Below are positions 27,902-36,772 of a stretch of DNA of 64,000 nt, in pieces (the stretch's first letter is position 1; each line of letters begins with the position of its first letter). Both the position numbers and the translations under genes were made by a program. The DNA is from Halomonas sp. SpR8 (GTDB taxonomy: Bacteria > Pseudomonadota > Gammaproteobacteria > Pseudomonadales > Halomonadaceae): assembly GCF_031010195.1 (NCBI RefSeq), contig NZ_JAUAMC010000010.1, positions 83,841 through 147,840 of the forward strand, read 5' to 3'. The notes beneath the pieces were generated by a model. That model made no database searches. It had not been told where the DNA came from and saw only the letters and a program-made list of their open reading frames with translations.

Positions 27902-28831
27902 ATGACTTTAACAGAACTTCGCTACATCGTAACCCTTGCCCAGGAGCGCCACTTTGGCCGCGCGGCAGAGCGCTGCCACGTTTCGCAGCCCACGCTATCG
28001 GTGGCGGTGAAAAAGCTGGAAGAAGAGCTCGAAACGCCGCTCTTTGAGCGATCCAAATCCACCGTACAGGTTACCCCGCTGGGTGAAAAGATCGTCGCCC
28101 AGGCCCAGCGTGTGCTGGAGCAGAGCAGCTTGATTTTTGAGCTGGCCAGCACCGGTAAAGATCAGTTGGCCAACCCGCTGCGCATTGGCGCGATTTACAC
28201 CATCGGGCCGTATCTGTTTCCCCATCTAGTGCCTGCCCTGGCTAACGCGGCGCCGCAAATGCCGCTATATATCGAAGAGGGTATGACCGGTACGCTGCGC
28301 GCTAAGCTAAGAAGTGGCGAGCTGGATGTGATCATCGTAGCGCTGCCGTTTACCGAAACCGATGTGGTCACCAAGGCAATCTATGATGAAGCCTTTGAAG
28401 TGCTCATGCCGGCCAATCACCCATGGGGCGAGCGGGAAGCGATCAATAAAGAGGACTTGCTGGAAGAGCGACTGCTGCTGCTCGGCGAAGGCCACTGTTT
28501 TCGCGATCAAATTCTGGAAGCCTGCCCGGCGATTACCCAAAAGCTCAACAGCCCCAATAACACGCTGATTGCCGAAGGCGGCTCGCTGGAAACCATTCGC
28601 CATATGGTCGCTTCCCGGCTGGGCATTACGGTGTTGCCGCAGTCCGCGCTGGGCACCGACCAGTATGAAAACGCCATGCTGGTCAGCCGCCCCTTCATGG
28701 ATCCGGCGCCATCGCGCACCGTGGCGATTGCTTGGCGAGCGAGCTTTCCCCGACCTAAAGCCATTGAGGCGCTGATTCAGGCGATTAGCCACTGCCGCCA
28801 ACCTGCCAAAGCCGTGAAAAGCGCCCCATGA
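27902..28831 (+). CDS. oxyR: hydrogen-peroxide-sensing LysR regulator OxyR
   Basis: A 309-residue LysR-type activator. The HTH (RAAERCHVSQPTLSVAVKKLE) lies at about 20-40. The redox cysteines are in GEGHCFRDQILEAC and fall at residues 199 and 208 when the ATG at 27902 is used, which are exactly the E. coli positions; this supports that start over one at 27824. Oxidation to a disulfide switches on peroxide-defence genes. Its last codons overlap recG by 4 bp (ATGA), the arrangement also found in Pseudomonas. Confidence 0.96.
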   Translation: MTLTELRYIVTLAQERHFGRAAERCHVSQPTLSVAVKKLEEELETPLFERSKSTVQVTPLGEKIVAQAQRVLEQSSLIFELASTGKDQLANPLRIGAIYTIGPYLFPHLVPALANAAPQMPLYIEEGMTGTLRAKLRSGELDVIIVALPFTETDVVTKAIYDEAFEVLMPANHPWGEREAINKEDLLEERLLLLGEGHCFRDQILEACPAITQKLNSPNNTLIAEGGSLETIRHMVASRLGITVLPQSALGTDQYENAMLVSRPFMDPAPSRTVAIAWRASFPRPKAIEALIQAISHCRQPAKAVKSAP

Positions 28832-30903
28832 GTGAACTCTCCGCGCCAATCACTACGCTGAAGGGCGTCGGCGAGGCACTGTCGCTAAAGCTTGGCCGCT
28901 TGGGGATTGAGCGTGTTAGTGACCTGCTGTTCCACTTACCGCTGCGTTATCAGGATCGCACGCGGCTGACGCCGATAGGCCTGCTGCGCGCCGGCCAAGA
29001 GGCGGTAATAGAGGGCGAAGTGACCGCCTGTGACGTGGTCAAAGGGCGTCGCCGCAGCCTGTTGGTGCGCCTACGCGATGCCAGCGGTATTTTGAGTCTG
29101 CGCTTTTTTCACTTCTCACCCGCCCAGCAGCAACAGCTGCGCCCTGGCGCCACGGTGCGCGCCTTTGGCGAAGCGCGTGCCGGGGCAACCGGGTTAGAGA
29201 TTTATCACCCCGAGTATCGTCTAAGCGGCAGTGAAACCCCGGTGGAAGAGTACTTCACGCCGATCTACCCCACCACCGAAGGTTTGAACCAACCGCGACT
29301 GCGCGCCCTGGCCCAGCAAGCGTTGGGACTACTGGACAACGCCCCTGAAGCGCTGCCCGATGTGATTCCCGATGCGCTACTCCAGCGTTTTGCGCTACCG
29401 GGGCTACACGCCAGCTTGCATTTGCTGCACCAGCCACCGCCTGATGTGAATATAGAGCAGTTGTCCTTAGGCCAGCACCCGGCTACACGCCGGTTGGCGC
29501 TGGAAGAGCTGCTCGCGCACCAACTAAGCCTGCGCGAGGTGCGTCTGCGCATTCAGGCGGATGGCGCGCCAACACTACCTTCTGGACGCAGCCTCCAGGC
29601 GCGCTTTTTAGCCCAGTTGCCGTTTGCGCTAACCAGCGCCCAGCGCCGCGTGCTTGAAGAGATCAGCCACGATTTAAGCCGCCCGGCGCCGATGCTGAGA
29701 CTGATTCAAGGCGATGTCGGCTCGGGCAAAACAGTGGTCGCCGCCATGGCCGCGTTGAGCGCCCTGGCGGGTAATTGCCAAGCGGCGATCATGGCGCCCA
29801 CGGAGATCCTCGCCGAGCAGCACTACCGCTCGTTTAAAGCTTGGTTTGAGCCGCTCGGCATCGAAGTGGCGTGGCTGGCGGGCAAGCTCAAAGGCAAGGG
29901 GCGCCTGGATGCCAAGGCGGCGATTGCCGACGGTCGCGCGCGCATGGTGGTGGGTACCCATGCGCTGTTCCAGGACGACGTACACTTCCAGTGCTTAGGA
30001 CTGGCGATTATCGATGAGCAGCACCGTTTTGGCGTGCATCAGCGCCTAGCGCTGCGCGAGAAGGGTGAAGCCGGTGGGTTGACCCCGCACCAACTGATCA
30101 TGACCGCCACGCCAATTCCGCGCACCCTGGCCATGAGCGCCTACGCTGATCTGGATGTCTCGGTAATCGATGAGCTGCCCCCCGGTCGCACACCGGTGAA
30201 AACCGTGGTGGTGCCCGACGAGCGCCGCCCGGAAGTGGTCGAGCGCATTCGACTGGCTTGTAGCGAAGGTCGCCAGGCCTACTGGGTGTGTACGCTGATC
30301 GATGAATCCGAGGTATTGCAGTGCCAGGCCGCCGAAGTCACCCGCGATGAGCTAACCGAAGCGCTGCCCGAGCTAACGGTGGGGTTAGTTCATGGGCGCA
30401 TGAAATCGAGTGAAAAAGCCGACGTCATGACCGCGTTCAAAGCGGGCGAGCTGGATCTACTGGTCGCCACCACGGTGATTGAGGTGGGGGTCGATGTCCC
30501 CAACGCCAGCCTGATGATTATCGAAAACCCCGAGCGCCTGGGGCTTTCCCAGCTTCACCAGCTTCGCGGCCGAGTAGGGCGTGGCAGCACGGAAAGCTTC
30601 TGCGTGCTGCTCTACCATCCGCCGCTGTCGAAAAGCTCTCGCCAGCGCTTGGCGGTGATGCGCGAGACCACTGATGGCTTTCGCATCGCCGAGAAAGACT
30701 TGGAAATCCGCGGCCCCGGTGAAGTGCTCGGCACCCGTCAAACCGGCCTGGCGCAGATGAAAATCGCCGATTTGGAGCGCGATGCCGACTTGTTAGAGCG
30801 AGTAACGGCCATGGCCCAAACGCTGCAAGGCAACTCCGACATCACCGCCGTCCTGGTGCGCCGCTGGCTGGGAGAGGCTGCGGGGCGGTATGGGCAGGTT
30901 TAA
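28828..30903 (+). CDS. recG: ATP-dependent DNA helicase RecG
   Basis: A 691-residue replication-fork and junction-branch-migration helicase. It has an N-terminal wedge/OB domain (GEVTACDVVKGRRRSLLVRLRD), then Walker A GDVGSGKTVVAAMAA (about 291), DEQHRFGV (about 397) and TATPIPRTLAM, and the C-terminal helicase half with QLRGRVGRG (about 575). Length is normal. It overlaps oxyR at the start and converges with the YccS-type gene, sharing 4 bp at the stops. Confidence 0.97.
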   Translation: MSELSAPITTLKGVGEALSLKLGRLGIERVSDLLFHLPLRYQDRTRLTPIGLLRAGQEAVIEGEVTACDVVKGRRRSLLVRLRDASGILSLRFFHFSPAQQQQLRPGATVRAFGEARAGATGLEIYHPEYRLSGSETPVEEYFTPIYPTTEGLNQPRLRALAQQALGLLDNAPEALPDVIPDALLQRFALPGLHASLHLLHQPPPDVNIEQLSLGQHPATRRLALEELLAHQLSLREVRLRIQADGAPTLPSGRSLQARFLAQLPFALTSAQRRVLEEISHDLSRPAPMLRLIQGDVGSGKTVVAAMAALSALAGNCQAAIMAPTEILAEQHYRSFKAWFEPLGIEVAWLAGKLKGKGRLDAKAAIADGRARMVVGTHALFQDDVHFQCLGLAIIDEQHRFGVHQRLALREKGEAGGLTPHQLIMTATPIPRTLAMSAYADLDVSVIDELPPGRTPVKTVVVPDERRPEVVERIRLACSEGRQAYWVCTLIDESEVLQCQAAEVTRDELTEALPELTVGLVHGRMKSSEKADVMTAFKAGELDLLVATTVIEVGVDVPNASLMIIENPERLGLSQLHQLRGRVGRGSTESFCVLLYHPPLSKSSRQRLAVMRETTDGFRIAEKDLEIRGPGEVLGTRQTGLAQMKIADLERDADLLERVTAMAQTLQGNSDITAVLVRRWLGEAAGRYGQV

Positions 30904-33107
30904 GCGTTAGCACTGCTGGAGGCGAGTAGCTCGCTGCTGCCTACCAATCGATTTGCCGCTTCACCCAGCGGTGCCAGCTGTTCTGCGATCAGGCGCAGCT
31001 GGCTCTGGATGGGGCGATAGAGCGTGGTCGCCTGCTCATCAGTGCTGACGACTTTACGTACCTCTAATTGGGCTAACAGCTCAGCGGTTTGGTCCGTGAG
31101 TGCTTCAACCGGCTGGCGCTTATATAGCTGCTCCGCGATTTGGCCGAGTAGCTCACCGATACGTTTCGCTACCGGTACCAGCGTTGCGTCGTCTTCATCG
31201 TCGGTCAACTGATGGCGATGGGCGCCCAGCGCTGAAAGGTGGCTTAAAAGGGTGTTGGAGAGCACCAGAAAGCGCAGGCCGTTATCCGCATCCTGTTTAC
31301 GGTAATGCCCTGGCTCATGAAGCATATTGGTGAGCAGGGTGGAAAACGCCGCGTCGGCATTATGGGCATTGCGCCGCGCTAGGCGGTAGGCCAAATCATC
31401 CTGCTTGCCCTCTTCGTACTGGTGAATGATCTCTTCTAAGTAGCGGCGGTGGTTATTCAGTGCGTTGGAAGCCTCGCGGTAAAGCCTGCGCCCTTGCCAG
31501 TCGGGTAGAATAAAAAACACCGCTAAGCCCGCAATCATCGAGCCAATCAAGGTATCGAACAGGCGGGGCAGGATCAGGTTAAAGCCGTCGCCCACCTGGT
31601 TAAAACTGCACATCACCAGCAGCGTGATGGAAGCCGTGGCGATCACATAGTGTTTCTCGCGGTTGGCGAAGAAAGACACCCCCGCGGCCACGGCAATCAT
31701 GCTCTGAATCGGCGGGTGCGGAAAGAGGCTGATTGACGCCCAGCCCACCACTAAACCCAGTACCGTGCCGATAATCCGCTGTGATAAAAAACGCCGCGTG
31801 GTGGCAAAGTTGGGGCGGCATACAAACAGCGTCGTGAGGAGAATCCAAAAGCCTTGCTCTGGGTCGATCCACTGCAGTATGCCGTAACCGGACATCAATG
31901 CGATGGAGAGCCGCACCGCGTGGCGAAAGGTGGGAGAGCCAAGAGTAAAATTCAGGCGTACCCGCTTCCACGCTTCCAACAAACTCGACGGCGAGCGGTC
32001 AAACAGCGAACTGTCGCGCCGCTCATCGCTAACGCCGGGATTGTGGGCGCTGGCAAGCTGGTTTTCCAGAGTGGCGAGGTTGTCCGCTAGGGCACTTAAG
32101 GGGTACAACAGCGGGCGCCATTCGGGCTTGCCCCGGTCGCGAAGGTTCGCTATCGAGGCGTGTAAATCGGCCAGCGCCTCTTCGCTCTGCTGGTGATCGA
32201 AGGGCCGATTAAGCAGCAGCGATTTAGCCAGTTGGCGGCAAGCGCGCCCCTGTTGATCGAGCAGCCGCTGACAGCGAAACAGCACATCGTGGTGGAAGAA
32301 TGCTTTGCTGAGCGCGCTGTAGGGATAGTGGGTGGAGCTGGCGCGTTCGTGAATATCCTGGGCGATAAAGTAGATACGCAGGTAGCGGTTGAGTTTTTGG
32401 TCGCCGCGCTGGCCCTCTAAGCGCCTGAAAATCATCTCTTTGGCTTGGTTGAGCGCATCGACGACTTTGCCATTCTGGCGTGCCAGTGCCACCCGGCGGG
32501 CCTCCACATCGACGCCGCGTACCGGCTCAAAAAGCGCCGATTTCAGTATCAAAAACTCGCCCAGTGCTTTGTAGACCCGCGCCATGCTCTGCTTGACCGG
32601 CTGGCGCGAAAACAGTGCGCACCACACCACCGAAATGACCCCGTACCAGACTGCCCCGGCTAACAGCAGCAGTTGGCGAGCCGCCACATCTTCATCGACC
32701 CCACCATGCTGCTCGATATTGATCATCGAGTAGATCGACAGTATCAGCGTGCCAGAGGCAATCGTGGCGTAACGCTGGCCGATGGCGCCGAGCATAATCA
32801 GGCTAAAGGTTGAAAGTCCCAACCCGACGACAAATAGCCACGGCCAGGGAAACAGCCACTGAACAATGAATGACGCTGAGGTAAAACACACCAGCGTTAC
32901 CAGCAGGGCTTGCAAACGGCCTTGCCAGCTGTCGTCGGTTTCCGATAGCGCGCAGGCGATAATGCCCAGGAATAGCGGGATCACCAACGCCACGTCACCC
33001 GATAGACCACTGAACAGCAACGCACCGCTGAACGCTATAAAAACGCGCAGGCTATAGGCGAATTTATCGAGTGTCCAAAGGCGTCGCAGTGGCAAGGTAA
33101 TGGGCAT
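30900..33107 (-). CDS. yccS: YccS/YhfK family (FUSC) inner-membrane protein
   Basis: A 735-residue integral membrane protein with two sets of about six membrane segments (about 15-165 and 400-525) and cytoplasmic helical regions between and after them. TFRHAVRLSIALMSGYGILQWIDPEQGFWILLT marks the second FUSC unit. The family resembles aromatic-acid and fusaric-acid efflux proteins, but its physiological role is not settled. It overlaps the recG stop convergently, and a 170-bp gap separates it from the divergent DUF3100 gene. Confidence 0.88.
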   Translation of the reverse strand: MPITLPLRRLWTLDKFAYSLRVFIAFSGALLFSGLSGDVALVIPLFLGIIACALSETDDSWQGRLQALLVTLVCFTSASFIVQWLFPWPWLFVVGLGLSTFSLIMLGAIGQRYATIASGTLILSIYSMINIEQHGGVDEDVAARQLLLLAGAVWYGVISVVWCALFSRQPVKQSMARVYKALGEFLILKSALFEPVRGVDVEARRVALARQNGKVVDALNQAKEMIFRRLEGQRGDQKLNRYLRIYFIAQDIHERASSTHYPYSALSKAFFHHDVLFRCQRLLDQQGRACRQLAKSLLLNRPFDHQQSEEALADLHASIANLRDRGKPEWRPLLYPLSALADNLATLENQLASAHNPGVSDERRDSSLFDRSPSSLLEAWKRVRLNFTLGSPTFRHAVRLSIALMSGYGILQWIDPEQGFWILLTTLFVCRPNFATTRRFLSQRIIGTVLGLVVGWASISLFPHPPIQSMIAVAAGVSFFANREKHYVIATASITLLVMCSFNQVGDGFNLILPRLFDTLIGSMIAGLAVFFILPDWQGRRLYREASNALNNHRRYLEEIIHQYEEGKQDDLAYRLARRNAHNADAAFSTLLTNMLHEPGHYRKQDADNGLRFLVLSNTLLSHLSALGAHRHQLTDDEDDATLVPVAKRIGELLGQIAEQLYKRQPVEALTDQTAELLAQLEVRKVVSTDEQATTLYRPIQSQLRLIAEQLAPLGEAANRLVGSSELLASSSANA

Positions 33108-33279
33108 AGAAGCTCTTATCGATAGTTATTAGACTTTAGTATAAAGATCTGGGCGCAGAATGTCGCTATCCCGCCTTTCAACGTTTGAGTGTTCTAAAAA
33201 ATAGCGCACTAAAGCCCTATGATTGAAACAGTAACCTTTCGATACTCGGAGTGACTCTAAAAAAAACAGGGACACTCCT

Positions 33280-34101
33280 ATGGATCTCAAACTACTGCTG
33301 AACTGGCGTCTCCACCTCACGGTGATCGTAACGTCGATGTTTGCCGAGTGGATAGGCATCGTGCGCATTCCTCTCGGACCAGGAACACTCCTCTTGTTAC
33401 CGCTGTTATACGCCTTTGTGATTGGCGTTTTGTTTAATCCCCACCTTTTTTCGGCCATGGGCAAGGTTATCCCCAAGCCGGTCAGCAATGCCGCAGGGCC
33501 GATCATTCTGATCGCTATTTTGCCGTTTATTGCCAAGTTTGGCTCCACCATTGGCCCCGCCATTGAGCAGATTATCGCCGCAGGCCCCGCGCTGATACTC
33601 CAGGAACTGGGTAATCTCGGTACCATGCTGATCGCGCTGCCATTTGCGGTATTAGTGCTCAAAATGGGCAGGGAAGCGATTGGCGCTACCTACTCTATCG
33701 CCCGCGAACCCAATATTGCCATTATTTCAGATCGTTACGGGCTGAGAAGCCCTGAGGGTATCGGCATTATGGGGGTTTATGTAGTGGGCACTATGTTCGG
33801 TACGCTCTACTTTGCCTTGATGGCAGGCTATATCGCCTCGCTGGATATTCTCGATATTCGTGCCCTAGCCATGGCTTGCGGGGTGGGCAGTGGCAGTATG
33901 GTCGCGGCGTGCTCGGCGGCGTTAGTGGAAGCGGTACCGGCATCCAAAGACGAACTGCTCGCCTTTGCCGGGGCCAGCAACCTGCTTACTTATGCCACCG
34001 GTTTGTATATTTCGCTATTTATCGCGTTACCAATTACCGAGTGGATGTACAAGCGCTTAAAAGGCAGCTCAGCTACGGAGGTTCGCCATGAAAACTCATG
34101 A
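33280..34101 (+). CDS. DUF3100 membrane protein
   Basis: A 273-residue multi-pass protein with about eight hydrophobic segments, matching the DUF3100 group (GPGTLLLLPLLYAFVIGVL, GYIASLDILDIRALAMACGVGSGSM). It overlaps by 14 bp with a second small membrane gene, and an M20 amidohydrolase follows 10 bp after that. The trio looks like a two-part transporter and a cytosolic hydrolase for an N-acylated substrate. The transport role is inferred from hydrophobicity and neighbours. Confidence 0.8.
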   Translation: MDLKLLLNWRLHLTVIVTSMFAEWIGIVRIPLGPGTLLLLPLLYAFVIGVLFNPHLFSAMGKVIPKPVSNAAGPIILIAILPFIAKFGSTIGPAIEQIIAAGPALILQELGNLGTMLIALPFAVLVLKMGREAIGATYSIAREPNIAIISDRYGLRSPEGIGIMGVYVVGTMFGTLYFALMAGYIASLDILDIRALAMACGVGSGSMVAACSAALVEAVPASKDELLAFAGASNLLTYATGLYISLFIALPITEWMYKRLKGSSATEVRHENS

Positions 34102-34582
34102 GAGTACGGTCGATCAGTTTGACGCTGAGGCGCTTAAAGAGCTGCGCCCGGAAAACCAGCTAGGCAAAACCGCGTTGGTGCTGGCAGCAGTGTGTATCGC
34201 TGCGTGGTTTAGCAATATCGTCAACGGTTCGCCGCTGTTAGACGCGCTACCCGGCATGTTGATTTTGTATGTCATGGTGATTATCGGGCTAGTCATTGGG
34301 CGCGTTTGTCCCTTTTACCTGCCCAGCGTCGCCTGGGTGTCATTGATCAGCATTATCGCAACGCTGCCGTTTTTTCCTGGCAATGGCTGGATCATCGCGC
34401 GGCTGGCAGAAGTAGATTTCTTAGCGGTGGTAACGCCGGTATTGGCCTATGCCGGGCTGGCGCTTACCGGGCGCGAGTTTGCCATGTTCAAGCAAACCGG
34501 CTGGAAGCTGGTGGTTGTGGCTCTGCTGGTCTTCACCGGTACCTTTATCGGCTCTGCCGTTGTCGCTCACGTAATGCTCTAA
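34088..34582 (+). CDS. small membrane protein, partner of DUF3100 protein
   Basis: A 164-residue protein with a charged N-terminus (about 35 residues) and four or five membrane segments, including GMLILYVMVIIGLVIGRVC and ALLVFTGTFIGSAVVAHVML. It overlaps the DUF3100 gene and precedes the amidohydrolase by 10 bp. I do not recognise a named family. It probably forms a membrane complex with the DUF3100 protein. Confidence 0.75.
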   Translation: MKTHESTVDQFDAEALKELRPENQLGKTALVLAAVCIAAWFSNIVNGSPLLDALPGMLILYVMVIIGLVIGRVCPFYLPSVAWVSLISIIATLPFFPGNGWIIARLAEVDFLAVVTPVLAYAGLALTGREFAMFKQTGWKLVVVALLVFTGTFIGSAVVAHVML

Positions 34583-34592
34583 GGATAGGCCG

Positions 34593-35750
34593 ATGACTAC
34601 CCCCATTAATTTACCGGATAGCGCCGAACTTACCGCCTGGCGACGCGATTTCCACCAGTATCCTGAAACCGCTTTTGAAGAGCATCGCACCAGTGCGCGT
34701 ATTGCCGCGCTGCTCAATGAGTGGGGCTTCGAGGTGACGACGGGGATTGCGGGTACCGGGGTGGTGGCGACCCTGGATGGTCGCTTGGGCGAGGGTAAAA
34801 CGATCGGCTTGCGGGCTGATATCGACGCGTTGGATATTCGCGAGGAGACCCAGCTTACCTACGCCTCGCAAACCCCCGGCAAGATGCACGCCTGCGGCCA
34901 CGATGGCCACACCACCATGCTGTTGGGCGCTGCCTGGGCGTTAATGCAGCAGCCGGATTTTAAAGGCCGGGTAGTGTTCATCTTTCAGCCCGCCGAAGAG
35001 AGCGCCGGCGGCGGACGGGTGATGGTCGAAGAGGGGCTGTTTGAGCGCTTCCCCATGGATGCGGTATACGGTCTGCACAACTGGCCCGGCCTGCCCGTTG
35101 GTGTCGCCGCGGTGCACGATACCGACGTGATGGCCGCCTTCGATATCTTCAGCCTGACGCTAACCGGCAAAGGCTGCCATGCGGCGATGCCCCACTTAGG
35201 GACTGATACGGTATTGGCGAGCTGCCAATTGATCAGCCAGCTGCAAGGGCTGGTGAGCCGCGAAACGCCGCCAGATAAATCGGCGGTGCTGAGTATTACC
35301 AGTATTAACGCGGGGGACACCTTCAACGTGATCCCCGAGCAGGTGGCGCTGCGTGGCACGCTGCGCTGTTTTGATATGGCGCTTAAAGAGCATCTGGAAG
35401 AGCGCTTTAAACAGGCAATTGGCAGCTTGGCCGAGTTTCATGGTTTAACCGTTGAGCTGGATTATCAGCGCTGCTACCCCGCCACCATCAATATCCCGGA
35501 ACACGCCCAGCACTGCGCCACTGTTCTGGAAAGCTTATTAGGCCAAGACAATGTGATCCGCAACCCGCCGCCCAGCATGGCTTCTGAGGATTTCTCGTTC
35601 CTGCTTGCCGAACGCCCAGGTGCCTATATCTGGATGGGCAATGGCGAGGAGTCCGCTTCGCTACATAATCCGCGCTATGACTTTAACGATGCACTATTGC
35701 CGCTGGGCGCACGCTACTGGGTGGAGCTGGTAAGGACACTGCTCGTCTAA
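34593..35750 (+). CDS. M20 family amidohydrolase (hippurate hydrolase-like)
   Basis: A 385-residue metallo-amidohydrolase of the M20D group. Metal-site motifs are MHACGHDGHTTMLLGAAW (about residues 97-114), the catalytic EES in FQPAEESAGGG (about 131-141) and a late PSMASEDFSFL (about 329). Such enzymes remove acyl groups from N-acyl amino acids or hippurate-like amides. It is the last gene of the DUF3100 operon, implying uptake and hydrolysis of the same compound. Confidence 0.9.
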   Translation: MTTPINLPDSAELTAWRRDFHQYPETAFEEHRTSARIAALLNEWGFEVTTGIAGTGVVATLDGRLGEGKTIGLRADIDALDIREETQLTYASQTPGKMHACGHDGHTTMLLGAAWALMQQPDFKGRVVFIFQPAEESAGGGRVMVEEGLFERFPMDAVYGLHNWPGLPVGVAAVHDTDVMAAFDIFSLTLTGKGCHAAMPHLGTDTVLASCQLISQLQGLVSRETPPDKSAVLSITSINAGDTFNVIPEQVALRGTLRCFDMALKEHLEERFKQAIGSLAEFHGLTVELDYQRCYPATINIPEHAQHCATVLESLLGQDNVIRNPPPSMASEDFSFLLAERPGAYIWMGNGEESASLHNPRYDFNDALLPLGARYWVELVRTLLV

Positions 35751-35869
35751 ATCGCCACCTTTGTCTCAACGATAAGCGTTATTCGCTCTCTGATGCCCAC
35801 TGGGTAGGGGAGCGTCTACCCCGAATATGACGTCTTCATACTTAGTAGGACGTTTAAGGAGTACTTACG

Positions 35870-36772
35870 ATGTCTTCAACAACAGCATTATCGATCGTGG
35901 TCATTGGCCTCGGGCAGATGGGCGGGAATATGGCCCTCACCCTTCGAGCCGCAGGGTTTGCGGTAACGGGCAGCGATGTATTTGAGCCGGCGCGGTCGCG
36001 CCTTGCTGCTCAAGGGCTAACCGTTGTGGCGCCCGATGCGCTACCCGCAAGCGATGTTTACCTGCTGTCGCTGCCAACTTCCGCCCATGTGCGCGAAGTG
36101 ATTGAGCAATCCCCAGGCTTGCTCACGCTAGCGCCGAAAGGCAGCGTGATTGTTGATACGTCCACCAGCGACCCAACCGTCAGCCGTGAACTGGCCGAAA
36201 AAGTGACCACAGCGGGCCTTCAGTGGCTGGACGCCCCGGTTAGCGGCGGCCCGAAAGGCGCCGCTAATGGCAAGTTGGGCATGCTGCTAGGGGGCGCTGA
36301 ATCCACCATCGAGCGGGTAGCCCCCATGCTGGAGGCCATGTCGGCCAAGCGTACCCATGTGGGCGGCCCCGGCAGCGGCCATGTGGTCAAGCTGGCCAAT
36401 AACTATCTATGTGCGGCGCACTTGCTGACCACCGCCGAAGCGGTAGCCATGGCGGCCAAGGCTGGCGTTGACCCCGCCGCCTGTTTGGCGGGCATCAATA
36501 GCGGTTCGGGGCGCAGCGCGGTTAGCGAGGTGAACTTCCCCGAGTGGGTGCTGAGCGAGCGCTTTGACTCAGGCTTTACCACCGGCTTGATGCGTAAAGA
36601 CCTGCGCCTGGCGCGAGACGCCGCCAAACAGTTGGGCATCCCGCCGACCCTGCTGCAAGCCGTTGTCGATGCCTGGCACGCGAATGCCGATAACCCCGCC
36701 GATAGCGACGACTTTAACCATATCACCACGCCGATTTTAGCGCGTGCTAGCCAAGCGGAGGGCAACGAATGA
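35870..36772 (+). CDS. 3-hydroxyisobutyrate dehydrogenase family oxidoreductase
   Basis: A 300-residue beta-hydroxyacid dehydrogenase. The Rossmann start VIGLGQMGGNMALTL, the substrate loop DAPVSGGPKGAANG (about 122-135) and the catalytic Lys segment VVKLANNYLCAAHL (about 170) are present. It reduces or oxidises a short 3-hydroxyacid or related compound with NAD(P). TTAAGGAG precedes the ATG. It overlaps the following aldehyde dehydrogenase gene by 4 bp, so they form one unit, probably acting in sequence. The exact substrate is unknown. Confidence 0.9.
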   Translation: MSSTTALSIVVIGLGQMGGNMALTLRAAGFAVTGSDVFEPARSRLAAQGLTVVAPDALPASDVYLLSLPTSAHVREVIEQSPGLLTLAPKGSVIVDTSTSDPTVSRELAEKVTTAGLQWLDAPVSGGPKGAANGKLGMLLGGAESTIERVAPMLEAMSAKRTHVGGPGSGHVVKLANNYLCAAHLLTTAEAVAMAAKAGVDPAACLAGINSGSGRSAVSEVNFPEWVLSERFDSGFTTGLMRKDLRLARDAAKQLGIPPTLLQAVVDAWHANADNPADSDDFNHITTPILARASQAEGNE

